The position numbers and the translations under genes were made by a program. Shown here piece after piece: positions 1-7,954 of a stretch of 64,000 bases of DNA (the stretch's first letter is position 1; each line of letters opens with the position of its first letter). The DNA is from Ponticaulis sp. (GTDB lineage: Bacteria > Pseudomonadota > Alphaproteobacteria > Caulobacterales > Hyphomonadaceae), in assembly GCA_002692725.1 (NCBI GenBank), contig NZLU01000023.1, positions 1 to 64,000 on the forward strand, read 5' to 3'. Below the pieces are notes generated by a model. The model saw nothing but the letters and a program-made list of their open reading frames with translations. It ran no database searches and had not been told where the DNA came from.

Positions 1-96
1 ATCCTTGTCGACACATGTCACCACATGGCCGAAATCTGCAAAACAGGCTCCCGATACCAAACCTACATAGCCTGTTCCGATCATCGTAACGCGCAT
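1..96 (-). CDS. ugd: UDP-glucose 6-dehydrogenase, N-terminal fragment
   Basis: The first 32 codons of a gene that runs off the left edge. The fragment opens with a Rossmann nucleotide-binding strand ([20 protein letters not shown], with GxGYVG) followed by a second strand ending in VDKD. This is the signature start of the UDP-glucose/GDP-mannose dehydrogenase family, which oxidises UDP-glucose to UDP-glucuronate using NAD for exopolysaccharide and envelope sugars. The start is the ATG at 94-96. Only the NAD-binding N-terminus is visible, so another member of the family (UDP-N-acetylmannosamine or GDP-mannose dehydrogenase) cannot be excluded. The [18 protein letters not shown] pattern favours Ugd. 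Confidence 0.85.
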   Translation of the reverse strand, partial: MRVTMIGTGYVGLVSGACFADFGHVVTCVDKD

Positions 97-227
97 GGGG
101 AAACTCCGAGATGACGCTTTGGGAATTGGGCGAGGAGGTGCGACTTTTGGGCAGGAAGGTCAAGACGCTTCAGCGCCAGAAAAGCAATTGGGCGAAGCCT
201 GCCTTAAAGTCCGACTGGCAGATAAAG

Positions 228-254
228 AAACACCGCCCGTAAAAGGCGGTGTTT
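228..254 (-). terminator. Intrinsic terminator after the secreted protein gene
   Basis: Perfect 10-bp inverted repeat (aaacaccgcc / ggcggtgttt) with a 7-base loop, starting 26 bases past the stop of the minus-strand gene at 280. On the minus strand the stem is followed by a T-rich stretch, as expected for a Rho-independent terminator. Confidence 0.75.
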
Positions 255-279
255 CCGGAGCAATCTGGGGAGATCGCGC

Positions 280-951
280 TTAGAATATGTACTTCGCAAA
301 CTCCGGTGGTTTGGAGAACCGAATGGTACGCAGGCTGTCGAGATCCTTCCGGCTCACCTCAATATACGAGAAGAGCGGATTAAGCTTTGTTGTGGCCATT
401 GGTGTTGAAGATCCATCAAACCCGACAAGCTCGACCGTCGTGCCTTCATGAAGCTCGAAATAATAGCCTTTGGTGGACGGACGCATAAAGCCGAACATAC
501 CGGCCAGACGTCGTCCTACAGAGTCGGCCTGTTCGAGGCTGCGCTTTAGTGTCGTTACGTCAAAGGCCGTCGTCATTGCGATTTTCGGACGCGCCCGCAG
601 TGAAAGGACAGCGTCTTTCTTCGGCACGTTTGTCTCGACAATCGGGTTGGCCCGATAGGTTTCGATAGAAGGAAGCTCAAGCAATTCGCCATACTTGTTG
701 AGTTTAAGCTCGGTCCTGTTTCCGTTCATCGTGTACCAGGCGCGAACGGTGGAATCGTCCTGGGAACGGGATTTGACGCGATAGACCATCCAGACGAGCG
801 AGCGATCGGCCTCCGGGATGGAAAGAAATTTTTCCATTTGTGGCATGACGGACTTCATGCGGCCGCCAGCCGTGTCGGCGGCCAGCGCCGTCGATGTAAA
901 CAGTGTTGCCAACATGGCCAATGAGGCCATCAGACGAAACAAGATACGCAT
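280..951 (-). CDS. Secreted protein of unknown function
   Basis: A 223-residue protein that I do not recognise. Residues 1-24 form a clear Sec signal peptide (basic start, hydrophobic core, ALA-A cleavage site), so the product should act in the periplasm or outside the cell. The mature part is mixed alpha/beta with no cysteines or catalytic motif that I can name. It is a single-gene unit: an intrinsic terminator follows it, and it lies between ugd and serA, all three on the minus strand. The start is the ATG at 949-951, preceded by a GGAGACATT-like ribosome site. Confidence 0.75.
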   Translation of the reverse strand: MRILFRLMASLAMLATLFTSTALAADTAGGRMKSVMPQMEKFLSIPEADRSLVWMVYRVKSRSQDDSTVRAWYTMNGNRTELKLNKYGELLELPSIETYRANPIVETNVPKKDAVLSLRARPKIAMTTAFDVTTLKRSLEQADSVGRRLAGMFGFMRPSTKGYYFELHEGTTVELVGFDGSSTPMATTKLNPLFSYIEVSRKDLDSLRTIRFSKPPEFAKYIF

Positions 952-1051
952 GAATGTCTCCTGACATTTAATTATGTGGGTCAGCCATCATAGCTGAGCC
1001 TGGCGTTTCTACGCCATCCGTACTGAACGAGAAGCAACGTATTGTGGCAAA

Positions 1052-1084
1052 AAAACGCCGCCACGAGTTTCGTGACGGCGTTTA
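1052..1084 (-). terminator. Intrinsic terminator of the serC-serA operon
   Basis: Stem AACGCCG-CCACGA / TCGTGA-CGGCGTT with one mismatch and a GTT loop, followed on the minus strand by an uninterrupted run of T. It lies about 25 bases past the serA stop codon, so it ends the operon. Confidence 0.9.
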
Positions 1085-1108
1085 TGGTTTGAATGGTCGA
1101 AAACTGAC

Positions 1109-2683
1109 TTAGAAATCGAGCACTTTCACATAGCGCACTTGCTCAAGCGCGCAGATTTCTTCCAGCGTATCATCCGGAACATCCGCATCGATGCCGACAA
1201 GAGCGATGGCTTCAGCGCCTTCGACTTCACGGCCCAGATTGAACGCCGCGATGTTGATGCCGGCTTTGCCGAGAATCGTACCCAGCGAACCGATAAAGCC
1301 CGGCTTGTCGAGGTTGTTGACGTAAAGAATGTGCGGACGGAACTTCGCATCCAGCGCCATGCCTTTGACTTCAACAATCTTCGGAATGCCGCCGACAATC
1401 GCGCCAGCAACGTCACGCCAGCTGCCGCCAACTTTCACCCGGATCCGGATAAGGTTGTCATAGACCGGCGAGTCCACCCGCTTGGCCTCTGTCAGGCCGA
1501 CGCCATTGGATTTCAGAATTTCCGGCGCCGACACCATGTTCACATCATTCATGATTGGACGCAGCGCACCGGCCACAGCGGCAGCCGTCAACGGCTTGGT
1601 GTTCAGCGCCGCAGCTTCGCCTTCAAAGCCGATCTCAATGTCGGTGAACCCGCCATCTGAAATCTGGCCTGCGAACAGACCCAGCTTTTCTGCGAGGTCG
1701 GCATATGGCTTCAGCTTTGGTGCATCTTCCGCGGAAATGCTTGGCGTGTTGAGGGCGTTGGAAATCGCACCTGTGAGGAGATAATCTGCGATCTGGTCAG
1801 CGACCTGAAGGGCGACGTTCTCCTGCGCTTCGGTGGTTGCCGCGCCGAGGTGAGGCGTGGCGACAAAGTTTGGCGCGCCGAACAGGACATTCTCTTTCGC
1901 TGGTTCTTCGACAAACACGTCAAAGGCTGCTGCAGAGATATGGCCCGAATCGAGGCCTGCGCGAACGGCGGCTTCATCGACCAGACCGCCACGGGCACAA
2001 TTAACGATGATGACGCCCTTTTTGGTTTTCTGGAGCGCATCCGCCGACAGGATGTTGCGCGTGGCGTCTGTCAGTGGCGTGTGCAGTGTGATGGCGTCGG
2101 CATTTTTGAGAAGCTCATCCAGGTCAACCTTCTTCACGCCCAGATCGGTTGCCCGTTCCTCGGTAAGGAAGGGGTCATACGCGATGACCTTCATTTTGAG
2201 ACCAATGGCGCGCTCAGCAACAATGGCACCGATGTTTCCGCAGCCGATCACGCCGAGCGTTTTGAAGGACAGCTCGGTGCCCATGAAATCTTTCTTCGGC
2301 CATTCACCCGCCTGAGTGCGCATATTGGCGGCCGGAATCTGGCGTGCTGCTGCAAACAGCATGGCAATCGCGTGTTCAGCTGTGGTGATGGTGTTGCCGA
2401 AGGGCGTGTTCATCACGACCACACCTTTGGCCGTGGCGGCTTTCTGATCGATATTGTCGACACCGATACCTGCGCGGCCAATGACTTTGAGATTGGTTGC
2501 CGCCGCGATGACATCAGCATCCGGCTTACACGCAGAGCGGACGGCAAGGCCGTCATACTCGCCGATGATCTCGATCAACTCTTCTTTCGAAAGGCCGGGC
2601 TTCACATCGACTTCAATCCCGCGATTGCGGAAAATATCGGCGGCTGCCGGGCTCAGTTTGTCTGCAATAAGGACTTTAGGCAT
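1109..2683 (-). CDS. serA: D-3-phosphoglycerate dehydrogenase
   Basis: Catalyses the first step of serine synthesis, oxidation of 3-phosphoglycerate to 3-phosphohydroxypyruvate with NAD. The protein is 524 residues, the usual length of the long form. It has a substrate-binding lobe, a Rossmann NAD site (GCGNIG at 147-152), the catalytic Arg (in CARGGLVDE, Arg231) and His (ATPHLGAAT, His278), an intervening domain, and a C-terminal ACT domain (about 450-524) that usually binds serine for feedback control. A longer frame exists upstream, but the ATG at 2681-2683 has a strong GGAGAAGGAAG ribosome site and gives the canonical N-terminus MPKVLIADKL. It overlaps the preceding GNAT gene by 8 bases and is the last gene of the serC operon. 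Confidence 0.97.
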   Translation of the reverse strand: MPKVLIADKLSPAAADIFRNRGIEVDVKPGLSKEELIEIIGEYDGLAVRSACKPDADVIAAATNLKVIGRAGIGVDNIDQKAATAKGVVVMNTPFGNTITTAEHAIAMLFAAARQIPAANMRTQAGEWPKKDFMGTELSFKTLGVIGCGNIGAIVAERAIGLKMKVIAYDPFLTEERATDLGVKKVDLDELLKNADAITLHTPLTDATRNILSADALQKTKKGVIIVNCARGGLVDEAAVRAGLDSGHISAAAFDVFVEEPAKENVLFGAPNFVATPHLGAATTEAQENVALQVADQIADYLLTGAISNALNTPSISAEDAPKLKPYADLAEKLGLFAGQISDGGFTDIEIGFEGEAAALNTKPLTAAAVAGALRPIMNDVNMVSAPEILKSNGVGLTEAKRVDSPVYDNLIRIRVKVGGSWRDVAGAIVGGIPKIVEVKGMALDAKFRPHILYVNNLDKPGFIGSLGTILGKAGINIAAFNLGREVEGAEAIALVGIDADVPDDTLEEICALEQVRYVKVLDF

Positions 2684-3200
2684 AGGTTGCTTCCTTCTCC
2701 GCCCATTGGGCGCGTTTGAGTTCGTGTACGAGGCAAAGGTCGCCGTCGAAATCTCGGACGCCGACCGGTGAGAATCCGCATCGTTGATAAAAGCGATGCG
2801 CATCGGTGTTGTTGATGAGAGGGTCGATAAGAAGAGTGTGGACTTCCGGATCCGAGAAACAGAAGCTGAGCGCGAGCGACATCATCTGGCTTCCATAGCC
2901 CTTGCCGAGCATGTCCGCCGGGCCAATCCAGATATCGAGCGCCCGAAAGCCAGCTTCCATTGGCCCCCAATATTGCGATTGCTCAATCTGCGGATCGATG
3001 ACCTGAACAAAGCCAATGGGCTGGCCATCGAGTTCGGCCATGAACTCCCAGAACCCTTCCCATCCCGCACCAATCTGAGCATCCCATTCCCAGCCTGATC
3101 CATCACTCCCTTTCGGATCGGAGAACTGGACGTGAGCTTCCTTATCCCAGGCTTTCAGCAGGGGAATGTCGGTTCGGGCGGCAGGGCGAAGCGTGATCAT
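2676..3200 (-). CDS. GNAT-family N-acetyltransferase
   Basis: A 174-residue acetyl-CoA-dependent N-acyltransferase. The acetyl-CoA pyrophosphate loop is seen as MLGKGYGSQMM (97-107), followed by the typical C-terminal N-x-x-A-x-x-F/Y-Y-x-x-x-G-F segment (NNTDAHRFYQRCGF). The pattern is closest to the aminoglycoside 6'-acetyltransferase/siderophore acetylase branch, but the substrate cannot be read from sequence. The ATG at 3198-3200 overlaps the upstream stop as ATGA, and the 3' end overlaps serA by 8 bases. It is therefore embedded in the serine operon and translationally coupled. Confidence 0.88.
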   Translation of the reverse strand: MITLRPAARTDIPLLKAWDKEAHVQFSDPKGSDGSGWEWDAQIGAGWEGFWEFMAELDGQPIGFVQVIDPQIEQSQYWGPMEAGFRALDIWIGPADMLGKGYGSQMMSLALSFCFSDPEVHTLLIDPLINNTDAHRFYQRCGFSPVGVRDFDGDLCLVHELKRAQWAEKEATYA

Positions 3201-3490
3201 ACGTGTCTCCCTGTTCCGTCTCCGGCAGATATCCATTGGCGTTCGCGGTTGATCGCCATTTTGGCATCGACCTCAGCGCTGAGCTCCTTGCCCAGATCGC
3301 CCATCAGGCGGTGCAGAAGGATCACCACATCGGCAGCTTCTTTACCGGCTTCGGGCAGATCACCCGCAGCCAGGGCTTCCTTCAGCTCGGCCATTTCGAC
3401 CTCGGCCCGCTCTACAAGCTTTACCGGATCCATGGCCTTGCCAAAGGTTTCATCGCCCCAGGCTTTGATGGTTTGCGAGGTCTCGATCAT
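3197..3490 (-). CDS. MazG-like nucleotide pyrophosphohydrolase
   Basis: A 97-residue all-alpha protein with the metal-binding pattern of the MazG/dUTPase-like superfamily: E-x-x-E (Glu32, Glu35) followed by E-x-x-D (Glu51, Asp54), then a K-x-x-x-N-R motif near 78-82. Such proteins hydrolyse (d)NTPs to NMP and pyrophosphate, often as house-cleaning enzymes. The size and the MAINRERQW ending resemble the short dATP/dGTP pyrophosphohydrolase family. A 46-residue upstream extension of the open frame is rejected because the ATG at 3488-3490 overlaps the lysE-like stop as ATGA. It is the third gene of the serC operon; its link to serine synthesis is unknown. Confidence 0.8.
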   Translation of the reverse strand: MIETSQTIKAWGDETFGKAMDPVKLVERAEVEMAELKEALAAGDLPEAGKEAADVVILLHRLMGDLGKELSAEVDAKMAINRERQWISAGDGTGRHV

Positions 3491-4128
3491 GCCGGCCTCT
3501 CTTCGAAAAAGAGCTTTAGGCCGAAGCCGACCAGAACCGCACCCGTGACGCCATCCATTACCTTCGAAACCACACGCTTTTTCACAAGCTGACTGATCGG
3601 GCGTGCGGCCAGCACGATTGCAGCGCACCAGGCGATACCCATCAGCCCATGAATACCGGCCAGCAGGGCAGACCAGCCTACCGGGTTCACGCCGTCCACC
3701 ATGAATTGGGGAAGGAAACTCATATAAAAAACGCCAATTTTCGGATTCAGAAGATTGGTGAACAGGCCCCGGCCAAACCAGCCCGCTAGGCTGGTCTGAC
3801 GAATCTCCACCTGTGACGCCTCAAGGGCTTTGTCCTTGCGGAGCGCTGCCCACAGCATCTGCCCACCGAGCCACGAGAGATAAGCCGCACCGGCGATTCT
3901 CATCACCAAATAGGCCGTCTCTGACACGGCCAGCACGGCTGCAACGCCGAGAGCCGACAAAAGCCCCCAGAACAGAACGCCAAGCGAAATGCCTGCGCCT
4001 GCCGCCATGGCCTTCTGCCCAGTCTCGACAGACGCCGTGCGAAGCACAAGTGCCGTGTCGATACCGGGCGTCATAGTCATGAGCGCTGCTGCAATCGAAA
4101 AGCTGGTCAAGGCGGTGACTGCGTCCAT
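3487..4128 (-). CDS. LysE/RhtB-family amino-acid exporter
   Basis: A 213-residue inner-membrane protein with about six hydrophobic segments and the family signature near the N-terminus (MTMTPGIDTALVLRTA, 17-32). Members export amino acids such as lysine, arginine, threonine and homoserine. The gene starts 27 bases after serC and overlaps the next gene by 4 bases. Its place inside a serine-biosynthesis operon suggests serine or a serine-derived amino acid as cargo, which is inference. The start is the ATG at 4126-4128 with a GGAGGACTGAC-type ribosome site. Confidence 0.9.
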   Translation of the reverse strand: MDAVTALTSFSIAAALMTMTPGIDTALVLRTASVETGQKAMAAGAGISLGVLFWGLLSALGVAAVLAVSETAYLVMRIAGAAYLSWLGGQMLWAALRKDKALEASQVEIRQTSLAGWFGRGLFTNLLNPKIGVFYMSFLPQFMVDGVNPVGWSALLAGIHGLMGIAWCAAIVLAARPISQLVKKRVVSKVMDGVTGAVLVGFGLKLFFEERPA

Positions 4129-4155
4129 GTCAGTCCTCCACTCATCGTGACGGGA

Positions 4156-5319
4156 TCAGGCTGCGATCGTTTCTTCGAACGCCCAGGTGAGCCAGGGGGT
4201 GAGGGCCTTCACGTCGGAAGGTTCAACCGTTGCGCCACACCAGATGCGCAGGCCCGGAGGCGCCGCACGATAGCCGTTTGCGTCAAAGGCCACGCCTTCC
4301 TTTTCAAGAAGACCCGTCATCTTTTTCATGAAGGCTGCCTGATCATCAGCCGACAGCGCGGTAAAGCGCGGATCGGTGATTTTCAGCGTAACGCCTGTGT
4401 TCGAGCGGGTTTCCTTGTCAGCACAGAGGAAATCGATCCAGTCATTCTCCGCCACAAAGGCTTCGAGCGCAGCGAGGCTTTCATCAGAGCGGGCTTTGAG
4501 GGCTTTCCAGCCGCCAAGGTCCAGCGCCCATTTGAGGGATTGGATATAGTCCTCAACGCACAGCATTGATGGCGTGTTGATGGTCTCGCCAACGAAAATG
4601 CCTTCGTTGATCTTGCCCTTTTTCGTCATGCGGAAAATCTTTGGCAAAGGACGGTTCGGGACATAACGTTCCAGGCGGGCCACAGCCGCCGGTGACAGGA
4701 TCAGCATGCCGTGAGCGGCTTCACCGCCGAGGATTTTCTGCCAGCTGAACGTCGTCACATCGACCTTGTCCCAGTCAATGTCCTGTGCGAAGGCCGCAGA
4801 CGTTGCGTCGTTGAACACGACGCGATCCGGGTTCTTCACGATCCAGTCCGCATTCGGGACCTTCACGCCCGATGTGGTGCCATTCCAGGTGAAGATAATG
4901 TCGGCATCATCGCGCGCCTTTGTGAAGTCCGGCAGCGTGCCATATTCTTTGGCGACGTGCGCAGTGGCATCAACGTCGGTGAGCTGATCGAGAGTGTCTT
5001 TCACCCAGTCTTCGCCGAAGCTTTCCCAGGCAAACACATCAACCGGGCGTTCGCCGAGCATGGACCACATGGCCATCTCAACCGCGCCGGTGTCAGACGC
5101 AGGCACAATGCCGATGAGGTAATCATCCGGCACGCCAAGCGCTTCACGCGTCAGGTCAATCGCTTCCTTCAGCTTGGCTTTGCCAATCTTGGAGCGATGC
5201 GAGCGGCCGAGCGCTGCGTCTTCTAATTGTCCGAGGTGGAATCCGGGCCGCTTAGCCGTCGGGCCTGAAGAAAAATAAGGGCACGTCGGGCGTACCACGG
5301 GTTTGGTGACAGTCGTCAT
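4156..5319 (-). CDS. serC: Phosphoserine aminotransferase
   Basis: A PLP enzyme that converts 3-phosphohydroxypyruvate and glutamate to phosphoserine, the second step of serine synthesis. The 387-residue sequence is the alphaproteobacterial type: it begins with a basic, Pro-rich segment (RPTCPYFSSGPTAKRPGF) and carries the PLP-lysine in the FSWQKILGGEAAHG segment. It is the first gene of the operon that ends in serA, so two of the three serine pathway enzymes are co-transcribed; no serB is seen here. A folded leader RNA lies immediately upstream and may control its translation. Confidence 0.96.
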   Translation of the reverse strand: MTTVTKPVVRPTCPYFSSGPTAKRPGFHLGQLEDAALGRSHRSKIGKAKLKEAIDLTREALGVPDDYLIGIVPASDTGAVEMAMWSMLGERPVDVFAWESFGEDWVKDTLDQLTDVDATAHVAKEYGTLPDFTKARDDADIIFTWNGTTSGVKVPNADWIVKNPDRVVFNDATSAAFAQDIDWDKVDVTTFSWQKILGGEAAHGMLILSPAAVARLERYVPNRPLPKIFRMTKKGKINEGIFVGETINTPSMLCVEDYIQSLKWALDLGGWKALKARSDESLAALEAFVAENDWIDFLCADKETRSNTGVTLKITDPRFTALSADDQAAFMKKMTGLLEKEGVAFDANGYRAAPPGLRIWCGATVEPSDVKALTPWLTWAFEETIAA

Positions 5320-5327
5320 CTGTATTG

Positions 5328-5400
5328 TACTCCTATCCTTACAGATAGGCTGGGCGCCGTTGGGAGCGCCTGGCCCACGTCGCGTATCTCACACTTCGGT
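5328..5400 (-). ncRNA. Candidate serC leader RNA (cis-regulatory)
   Basis: Two hairpins lie directly before the serC ATG on the minus strand: an upstream GGCGC/GCGCC stem (5353-5370) and a perfect 6-bp stem CCTATC/GATAGG (5332-5349). The latter's 3' arm holds the AGGATAGGAG ribosome site, so folding should hide it and opening it should permit translation. A conserved RNA element called the serC motif is known upstream of serC in Alphaproteobacteria. Position and architecture fit, but I cannot run the Rfam covariance model (serC element). Confidence 0.6.
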
Positions 5401-5872
5401 TAACAGGGCGAGAGAAGAATTGTGACATTTTGGTCTTATTGTTTTGCTCGGCTGAGCGCTTCGCGTGCCGCTCAGTCAGCCTGCGCCTGCGCGTTGCTTG
5501 TGGGTGCTCAACAGCCCGACCGGGCTGGGCGCAGCCGGGTCGAGCCTTGGTGAGACGCAAAGACGAGCAACAACAGAAACTGCGCCTGTAATCCTGGGGA
5601 TTCGCGCGGGCACCACTGGTCAGTCGTACAGTCCAATTCTCTGTCTTTCTGTACGCCTGCACAGTGTGCTGTTGCTCACAGACTGCCTACCCTCTGGAGG
5701 CTGCATCACGGCATGAATGCCCGGGTATTGGGTCGGTGTCGCTGTTCGCAGAGGGAGGGTTTATGCCGATCAGTCTCGAACCGATTAACGACCGGCATGT
5801 GTCCTCGAACGCGGACAGGCAGGCGTTTGACGCGTGAACAATCACCAGTTTTTTGTCTAATGAGAGGGTAAC
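5401..5872. other. Gene-free region with dense inverted repeats; candidate structured RNA
   Basis: About 470 bases between divergent serC and the lectin gene with no convincing ORF. A 7-bp pair (TTGCTCG 5444-5450 / CGAGCAA 5564-5570) encloses two hairpins: CTGAGCG/CGCTCAG (5452-5475) and an 11-bp stem with one mismatch (5517-5542). A further CGTACAG/CTGTACG hairpin lies at 5625-5655. The layout resembles a multi-branched RNA domain. It lacks the hallmark motifs of tmRNA, SRP RNA and RNase P RNA that I looked for. Promoters for both flanking genes must also lie here. Confidence 0.45.
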
Positions 5873-7855
5873 ATGCGAAAGATCAATCAGTTGAGGGCGG
5901 TGGCCCTTGGCGTGGTGTTAGGAGGCGCAGGGATGTCGGCTCCGGCATACGCTCAGGACACTGAATATTTCGAGATACAGAACAACAAGTCAGGACTTTG
6001 TTATGGTGTCGCAGGTGGCGGCACCAGTAACGGATCGAACGTCGTGCTGTGGAACTGCACAGGCACCGAGGATCAGAAATGGAGCATGACATCCAACGGT
6101 GAAATCAAGAACAAGCTGTCGGGAAAGTGTCTCGATGTATCTGGGCCGTCGATGAACAATGGCGCGAATATACACATCTGGGAATGCCTCGGAACATGGA
6201 ATCAGAAGTGGGAGTTCAAAGACAACAAGCTGAAAGTCTCAGGTCGCAATAAATGTTCTGAACCAGGTGGCTCTCCAAATCTGGGGCACAGCATTTACTC
6301 ATGGGATTGCAATGCTGAGAAGCATCAGATTACCAGCAAAGTGGTTATGAATAAGCCTCCTGCTCAACCGCCTGAAACGTGTGTAGTGGACTTGAAACTT
6401 ACCCCGTCGGGCGCTCCGCCGAACTTCTTCTACAGCAATACAGACAATTCTAAACAGCTGGGATGGGGTGATACCGACGAAGGCGGTGGTACGGGACTTG
6501 ATGCCAACGGCAGAGACATCACTGGCGACTTCCTTGTAACTTTCTCTGCGAAGATGGGGCCGGTAATAGAAGGCGAATGCCTGGAGGGGCTCGAGGTACA
6601 CGGTTTTTCTAGTCGAGATCCATCCAGCTACCGGACGCGAGGCAACGACTACAAGTTCATCGGCAACATGGATGTGAACGATTCGTCCTTGTATTATCCA
6701 AATGCTGGTAGCACTCAGGATTTCATCTACGTCTATGCGAAGAAAATGACGTCGGGATCTAAAACGATTCTTACCGATGTTTATTTGGAGCAAACGGACG
6801 GACAAAATCTGCCCTATGGCCCTGAAGCTGAGGCAGGATATAGGAATATCACTTATTTTGTCGCTGCGTTTGATGATGCCATCCGAGCGTTTCGTGGACG
6901 CCTGGCCAATTATGATTATGCCGACTATGTGAAGAAGAAGGATATACGTCCACGCGGTGAATGGGTGTCCGTCTGTACCGGTGGCCAAAACTGCAAGCAG
7001 ACGCTGGAAAAAAGTTGGAACCGTCAAAAGTCCGATACGGATACTACGAGCAAAACTGTGTCCGATTCGGTTGCGCTGTCGGTATCTGCGACTGTTGGCT
7101 ATGAAAACGAAGTTGGACCATCTGGTAGTGTGACAGTTGGTGCTGAGAAAGCCTGGTCAACCGAAAGCAGCAACATCAAAGAGATTGTAAATGGTCAGGA
7201 TGAAGGCGCAGTTCAGACATGTGAAACATCGGTAGACTATAACAATGGAAGCATTCAGGGCGTTTACGCTTGGCAGACGACGATCGATGCGATCGGCGGT
7301 CCGGTCAAGATTCAGAGCTGTACTATCGCTTGCACAGCTGATGGTCGGAAGCCAAACTTCATGCCGTTCAGTAATGAATTCGTAAATTCCTGTAATCCAG
7401 AGCTCAAAGCAGCTGCGACGCCAGCGCCGGCGCCAGTTGCTCCTGCGGCCGCGCCAGCAGCTGGGGATGCCTTTTCTGGTGAGATTCGTCTCGAGAACCG
7501 GTATGTGGCTGAGAAGGTCGTGAACGTCGAAACGGGTTCGGTTGGTTTCAGTGAGGCACCTGACGCCTTCGCCAGCGCCAAATGGGCTTTCGAGAAAGTC
7601 GGTGATTTCTACCGGATCAAAAATGTCTGGAAGGGCACGTATCTGAACGTTGAGGGCGGTTCGCTGCAGTCAAGCGACGTGCCGGAAGCTTTCCATTCAG
7701 GTCAGTGGGAGCTCGTTCCAATCGATAATGGCGCGTTCTATATGATCAAAAATCGCTGGAAAGGCACCTTCATCAATGTTGAGAGTGGTTCACTTCAGGC
7801 GAGTGATGTTCCTCCGGCCTTCTGGTCTGCGCACTGGAATTTGCGCAAAATGTAA
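5873..7855 (+). CDS. Secreted ricin-type lectin with a possible aerolysin-like core
   Basis: A 660-residue exported protein. Residues 1-27 are a signal peptide ending AYA-Q. Residues 30-155 form a ricin-B-type beta-trefoil with Cys pairs and the Q-x-W marks QKW at 68-70 and 111-113, which suggests glycan binding. The middle (170-510) is Cys-rich at its edges and contains a long Ser/Thr-rich alternating stretch (388-430) of the kind that forms the membrane-inserting hairpin of aerolysin-like pore formers; this is inference. A Pro/Ala linker (515-530) leads to a second trefoil-like unit with two near-identical repeats (582-612 and 625-655, core IKNxWKGTxxNVExGSLQ). It is a single-gene unit with its own terminator. 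Parts are visibly less GC-rich than the neighbours, a possible sign of transfer. The ATG at 5873 follows GAGAGGGTAAC. Confidence 0.8.
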   Translation: MRKINQLRAVALGVVLGGAGMSAPAYAQDTEYFEIQNNKSGLCYGVAGGGTSNGSNVVLWNCTGTEDQKWSMTSNGEIKNKLSGKCLDVSGPSMNNGANIHIWECLGTWNQKWEFKDNKLKVSGRNKCSEPGGSPNLGHSIYSWDCNAEKHQITSKVVMNKPPAQPPETCVVDLKLTPSGAPPNFFYSNTDNSKQLGWGDTDEGGGTGLDANGRDITGDFLVTFSAKMGPVIEGECLEGLEVHGFSSRDPSSYRTRGNDYKFIGNMDVNDSSLYYPNAGSTQDFIYVYAKKMTSGSKTILTDVYLEQTDGQNLPYGPEAEAGYRNITYFVAAFDDAIRAFRGRLANYDYADYVKKKDIRPRGEWVSVCTGGQNCKQTLEKSWNRQKSDTDTTSKTVSDSVALSVSATVGYENEVGPSGSVTVGAEKAWSTESSNIKEIVNGQDEGAVQTCETSVDYNNGSIQGVYAWQTTIDAIGGPVKIQSCTIACTADGRKPNFMPFSNEFVNSCNPELKAAATPAPAPVAPAAAPAAGDAFSGEIRLENRYVAEKVVNVETGSVGFSEAPDAFASAKWAFEKVGDFYRIKNVWKGTYLNVEGGSLQSSDVPEAFHSGQWELVPIDNGAFYMIKNRWKGTFINVESGSLQASDVPPAFWSAHWNLRKM

Positions 7856-7880
7856 ACGGCAAAAATATCCATCAAGCCAG

Positions 7881-7910
7881 AAAAGGCGGGTCATCAGACC
7901 CGCCTTTTTT
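7881..7910 (+). terminator. Intrinsic terminator of the lectin gene
   Basis: Stem AAAAGGCGGGTC / GACCCGCCTTTT with a 4-base loop and a T run, 26 bases past the stop codon. Confidence 0.92.
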
Positions 7911-7954
7911 CTATAGGTGCCAAGTTTTCCAACACCTGTATTGGTCCTGAACTC

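Noticed and set aside
1850-2719. Long plus-strand frame opposite serA
   Set aside because: It is antisense to a clear serA gene and matches no protein pattern.
5339-5716. Short frames in the structured gap (5339-5662 minus, 5465-5716 plus)
   Set aside because: No ribosome site, odd composition, and they lie across hairpins; the region reads better as non-coding.
5401-5872. tmRNA, SRP RNA or RNase P RNA in the gap
   Set aside because: The hallmark motifs of these RNAs (GGTTCGATTCC-type T arm, the SRP GGAAGGAAGC tip, the RNase P GAGGAAAGTCC core) are not present.
6299-7027. 242-codon minus-strand frame inside the lectin gene
   Set aside because: Antisense to the lectin gene with its signal peptide, Q-x-W motifs and ribosome site; the antisense peptide shows no family pattern.
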